Source: Arthrobacter sp. 9V
Lineage (GTDB): Bacteria > Actinomycetota > Actinomycetes > Actinomycetales > Micrococcaceae
Assembly: GCF_902506065.1 (NCBI RefSeq)
Contig: NZ_LR732912.1
Span: forward strand, 3,304,948 to 3,368,947
Direction of reading: 5' to 3'
DNA: 64,000 nucleotides
The notes below the pieces were generated by a model. That model was not told where the DNA came from and made no database searches. It was given only the letters and a program-made list of their open reading frames with translations. This document shows, piece by piece, positions 61,204-64,000 of this stretch (position 1 is the stretch's first letter; every line of letters begins with the position of its first letter). The position numbers were made by a program, and so were the translations under genes.

Positions 61204-62658
61204 CTACTTTGCGTCAGCAGCTACCGGAGTCTTGACTTCCTCGGCAACCGGCTTGGCTTCCACCGGCGCCGGAGCGGCAGCGGGCTTGGGAGCCGGAGTT
61301 GCAGCGGCAACGAATGCACCGCGCGGGTTGTCCAGGTCCATCAGCTGCGTGGTGTCGCGGCCGGCGAAGAAGGCCAGGATCCAGCCGAAGATCACCCGGA
61401 ACTTGCGCTCCACCGTGGGCATAGCCATGCCGTGGTAACCACGGTGTGCCAGCCACGCGAGGCCGCCCTTGAGGCCGATGCGGCCGAGCAGGTTGATGTT
61501 GGCAACACCCTTCCACTCGCCGAAGCCTGCTACAGCACCAAGGTTCTTGTGCTTGTAGTCGTGCAGCGGCTTGTCCCAGCGGGAAGCCCAGAGGTTCTTG
61601 GCGAGCTTCTTGGCCTGGCGCAGTGCGTGCTGGGCGTTGGGGACGCAGGTGCCGTCCGGCAGGCCCTTGCCCGTGAGGTCCGGCACAGCGGCGATGTCGC
61701 CGGCTGCCCAGGCGTTCTCCACAATGCCTTCGTCCCCTGCAATGCGGAGGTCCGGGAGGACGCGGACGCGGCCACGCGGTTCCAGCGGGAAGTCGGTGGA
61801 GCGAATCATCGGGTTGGCCTGCACACCGGCAGCCCACACCAGGGTGTCTGATTCGACTTCACCGGCGGGGGTCTTGTCCGGGAGGTTGATCAGCTTGAGG
61901 TTGCCCTCGGCGCTGTCCAGGGAGGTGTTGAGGAGTACTTCGATGCCGCGGCTGCGGAGGTGCTCCACAACCCATTCGGCCTGCGAAGCGGTGACCTCGG
62001 GCATGATGCGGCCCATGGCTTCGACCAGGATGAAGCGGACTTCTTCCTGACGAACCCGGGGGTTGTTCCGCACAGCGGCGCGGGCGAGGTCTTCCATTTC
62101 GGTGAGGCACTCGATGCCGGCAAAACCGCCACCAACAACAACGAAGGTCAGTGCCTTGGCGCGTTCTGCGGGGTCAGTCATGGTGGAAGCGGATTCGATG
62201 CGCTCCAGCACCTTGTTGCGCAGTGCAACGGCTTCCTCGATGGTCTTGAGGCCAATGCCCTTGTCCGCGAGGCCCTTGATGGGGAACGTGCGGGTGATGG
62301 CGCCTGCTGCGATCACGACGTCGAAGTACGGGATCTCGAAGTTCTCGCCGCCATCCGAGGGGGCGATCACTGCGGTGCGGTTTGCGTGGTCGATGCTGGT
62401 GACGCGGCCCTGGATGAGCTCAGTCTGCTTGAGGTGCTGACGGTGGGAGACGACGGCGTGGCGTGCCTCGATGTTGCCGCCGGCAACTTCCGGGAGGAAG
62501 GGCTGGTAAGTCATGTACGGCAGTGGATCCACGACGGTGACGATGCCACCGGCATTCGCGATCTTCTTCTGCAATTTGAGGGCTACGTAGAGGCCGACGT
62601 AGCCGCCGCCGACGACGAGAACCCGGGGACGGTCAATGAGCTCTGGGGTGGTTGCCAT
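61204..62658 (-). CDS. ndh: Type II NADH dehydrogenase (NDH-2)
   Basis: A 484-residue FAD flavoprotein oxidising NADH and reducing quinone at the inner membrane face without pumping protons. The FAD motif VLVVGGGYVGLYVALKLQ begins at residue 13 and the NADH motif is VVVGGGFAGIECLTEMEDLA; NAWAAGDIAAVPD and the C-terminal amphipathic and hydrophobic stretch (RKFRVIFGWILAFFAGRDTTQLMDL) fit NDH-2. An Ala/Pro-rich tail of about 45 residues is extra. The ATG lies 6 nt after TACTCT. Confidence 0.93.
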   Translation of the reverse strand: MATTPELIDRPRVLVVGGGYVGLYVALKLQKKIANAGGIVTVVDPLPYMTYQPFLPEVAGGNIEARHAVVSHRQHLKQTELIQGRVTSIDHANRTAVIAPSDGGENFEIPYFDVVIAAGAITRTFPIKGLADKGIGLKTIEEAVALRNKVLERIESASTMTDPAERAKALTFVVVGGGFAGIECLTEMEDLARAAVRNNPRVRQEEVRFILVEAMGRIMPEVTASQAEWVVEHLRSRGIEVLLNTSLDSAEGNLKLINLPDKTPAGEVESDTLVWAAGVQANPMIRSTDFPLEPRGRVRVLPDLRIAGDEGIVENAWAAGDIAAVPDLTGKGLPDGTCVPNAQHALRQAKKLAKNLWASRWDKPLHDYKHKNLGAVAGFGEWKGVANINLLGRIGLKGGLAWLAHRGYHGMAMPTVERKFRVIFGWILAFFAGRDTTQLMDLDNPRGAFVAAATPAPKPAAAPAPVEAKPVAEEVKTPVAADAK

Positions 62659-62664
62659 AACCCC

Positions 62665-62670
62665 AGAGTA
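62665..62670 (-). promoter_or_regulatory. -10 element of ndh (leaderless)
   Basis: TACTCT on the minus strand, 6 nt before the ATG at 62658. Confidence 0.6.
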
Positions 62671-62696
62671 CCGTACTTTGTGAAAATCTTCACTAA

Positions 62697-64000
62697 CTAC
62701 GTCCGGGTGGGCGGATCCACCTTCAAAAGGGCGCCCGTTTCGGGCTCTTCGGGCACTGCCGGCGGGTTTTTTGAAATCCTTCGCAGCTGAATCGCCGCAC
62801 CGGCTACCAAAGCAATAAACAACGCGCCAAAACCAAGTACGACGGCGGCGGGAAGGGCGTCGTCCATGGTGGCCGGGGTTTTTGCAACAGGTACGGTGGG
62901 ATCGGCCAGCGTAGGCGCGGCACTGGTTGGACTTGCCACGGGCGCCGGTTCCGGTTCGCTGAAGACCCCCCGCCGGTGGACACGGATCCAGTCTCCGATG
63001 GAACCCAGCGGGTTGGAGTCGGTGACGGGCACGTCATTCTTCAACGCGGCCTCGGCATTGAGAATGCCGTAACCATAAATGGGGTCCTTGCCGGGAGCGC
63101 CGGCATCTTTGGCCGTGCTGACAATCCTGTTGATGACCTGGGTGGCGCTCATTTCCGGCCACTTGGAACGGATCAGTGCTGCCACACCTGAAACGATGGG
63201 GGCCGCTCCGGACGTGCCTGCCCATTCGGCGTACGAACCTCCGGGGATACCGCCCACCAGTTTCTCCGCAGGGGCAGCCACGCCGATGCTGATGCCCTGG
63301 GACGAGGAGTCCACGCTGGCGCGCCCTTCACCGTCCAGCCCGGCTACCGTGAGGACGCCGGGAATGGTTGCGGGGGCACCAACCTGGACGTTGCCGCCCA
63401 CCCGGTTTCCCGCGGCGGCAACAATCACCACATCCTTTTGCTCCGCGTAGAGGAACGCTGCGTCCCAACTCTGCGGCCAATCGGGCGAAGTGCTCCCGAG
63501 CGAAATGTTGATGACCTTGGCGCCGTTATCAACCGCCCAGCGCACAGCCTCCGGTATCTGTTCCTGGTCTGTTTTACCGCCCGGGTTGGGCGAGCCGAGC
63601 CAGGTTGAGATGGCCAGAATCTCCGCCTCGGGCGCCACTCCCGTGATTCCGTCCGGTCCCCCGGCAGGCGGAGCGGTTGGCGGCGGAGGCGTGGGAGCAG
63701 GCGACGCCGAAGCGGATGGCGAGGCTGAAGGGGGCGGCGCAGGTGCCGGGTGACCACGCCCGGCCAGCATGGTGGCCACCAGGGTGCCGTGCTCGGTGTT
63801 GGCACCGATGCTCTTTTGTCCGTTGGGGGCACCGGCACCGGAGACATCCGTTCCACCCACCACCACGCCTTTGAGGTCCGGGTGGCTTCCGTCAACACCG
63901 CTGTCGATGATGGCGACCTTCACCCCAGCACCCTTGGACACCTGCCAGGCGTTGGTGACTCCTGATTCCTTGAGCCAGTACTCCTTGTCCCGCCATGCGT
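62697..64000 (-). CDS. S8 subtilisin-family (mycosin-like) membrane-anchored protease, N-terminus outside window
   Basis: The frame stays open to the window edge (the residues before a GTG at 63941 read as YWLKESGVTNAWQVSKG, normal subtilase sequence), so the gene is truncated at its 5' end. The catalytic triad is complete: Asp in VAIIDSGVDGSHPDL, His in NTEHGTLVATML, Ser in EWAGTSGAAPIVSG. A Pro/Ala/Ser-rich insertion after the His block and a C-terminal transmembrane helix with a short cytosolic tail match mycosins, the proteases tied to type VII secretion. No esx gene is visible here, so that link is untested. Confidence 0.88.
   Translation of the reverse strand, partial: AWRDKEYWLKESGVTNAWQVSKGAGVKVAIIDSGVDGSHPDLKGVVVGGTDVSGAGAPNGQKSIGANTEHGTLVATMLAGRGHPAPAPPPSASPSASASPAPTPPPPTAPPAGGPDGITGVAPEAEILAISTWLGSPNPGGKTDQEQIPEAVRWAVDNGAKVINISLGSTSPDWPQSWDAAFLYAEQKDVVIVAAAGNRVGGNVQVGAPATIPGVLTVAGLDGEGRASVDSSSQGISIGVAAPAEKLVGGIPGGSYAEWAGTSGAAPIVSGVAALIRSKWPEMSATQVINRIVSTAKDAGAPGKDPIYGYGILNAEAALKNDVPVTDSNPLGSIGDWIRVHRRGVFSEPEPAPVASPTSAAPTLADPTVPVAKTPATMDDALPAAVVLGFGALFIALVAGAAIQLRRISKNPPAVPEEPETGALLKVDPPTRT

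Noticed and set aside
60520..61851. 443-codon plus-strand frame opposite the ACT-GNAT gene and ndh
   Set aside because: Crosses the ndh terminator and two real genes; no family resemblance.

Overview
The window is a chromosomal segment of a high-GC Gram-positive actinobacterium, most likely an Arthrobacter/Paenarthrobacter-type member of the Micrococcaceae. This is inferred from gene content: a WhiB regulator, mycothiol S-conjugate amidase, a protein O-mannosyltransferase, and the actinobacterial families DUF3499, DUF4245, DUF4307, DUF5719 and TIGR03089. It carries dense protein-coding DNA and one tRNA gene. I saw no rRNA, CRISPR array, insertion sequence, integrase or prophage gene.

Layout. 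1-10.4 kb: end of a transglutaminase-type membrane protein, succinate-semialdehyde dehydrogenase, RsmI, the O-mannosyltransferase followed by an acyl-CoA synthetase, and three membrane proteins (TIGR01906, SpoIIM, RDD). 10.5-15.9 kb: a Cys-rich pentapeptide-repeat protein, an L,D-transpeptidase, S-adenosylhomocysteinase, Trm112, DUF3499 and a divergent zincin-like protein. 15.9-29.0 kb: a cell-envelope block resembling the mycobacterial whiB2 region (WhiB, a giant family-2 glycosyltransferase, DUF5719, TIGR03089, GtrA, purK-purE, LCP ligase, manA, FemAB). 29.2-37 kb: GlpX, DUF4245, carbonic anhydrase, fumarase, a TetR-MFS efflux operon, NUDIX hydrolase and a short prepilin peptidase. 37-48 kb: PhoH, UppS, hemolysin III, Mca, DUF4307-greA, rhomboid, threonine ammonia-lyase and an AI-2E-family transporter. 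48-52.5 kb: Leloir genes galM, galT and galK, then a thiolase. 53.5-60 kb: a branched-chain amino-acid ABC system (livHMGF with a convergent binding-protein gene). 60-64 kb: tRNA, an ACT-GNAT fusion, NDH-2 and a truncated subtilase.

Functional themes. ManA, the O-mannosyltransferase, the large glycosyltransferase, GtrA, LCP, FemAB, UppS and L,D-transpeptidase all concern envelope glycopolymer and peptidoglycan construction. GlpX, fumarase, NDH-2, the gal genes and the liv transporter serve central metabolism and uptake.

The most informative signals lie between the genes. About twenty genes have a TANNNT-like -10 hexamer 6-8 nt before the start codon, which implies leaderless mRNAs and fixes several start codons. 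greA has an intrinsic terminator between its apparent promoter and its ribosome binding site, suggesting attenuation. Two copies of a 73-nt hairpin after livF differ only by one compensatory base-pair swap. Matching Crp/GlxR-type sites lie about 100 nt before livH and before the binding-protein gene. The only tRNA is a short-variable-loop tRNA with a UAA (Leu) anticodon.
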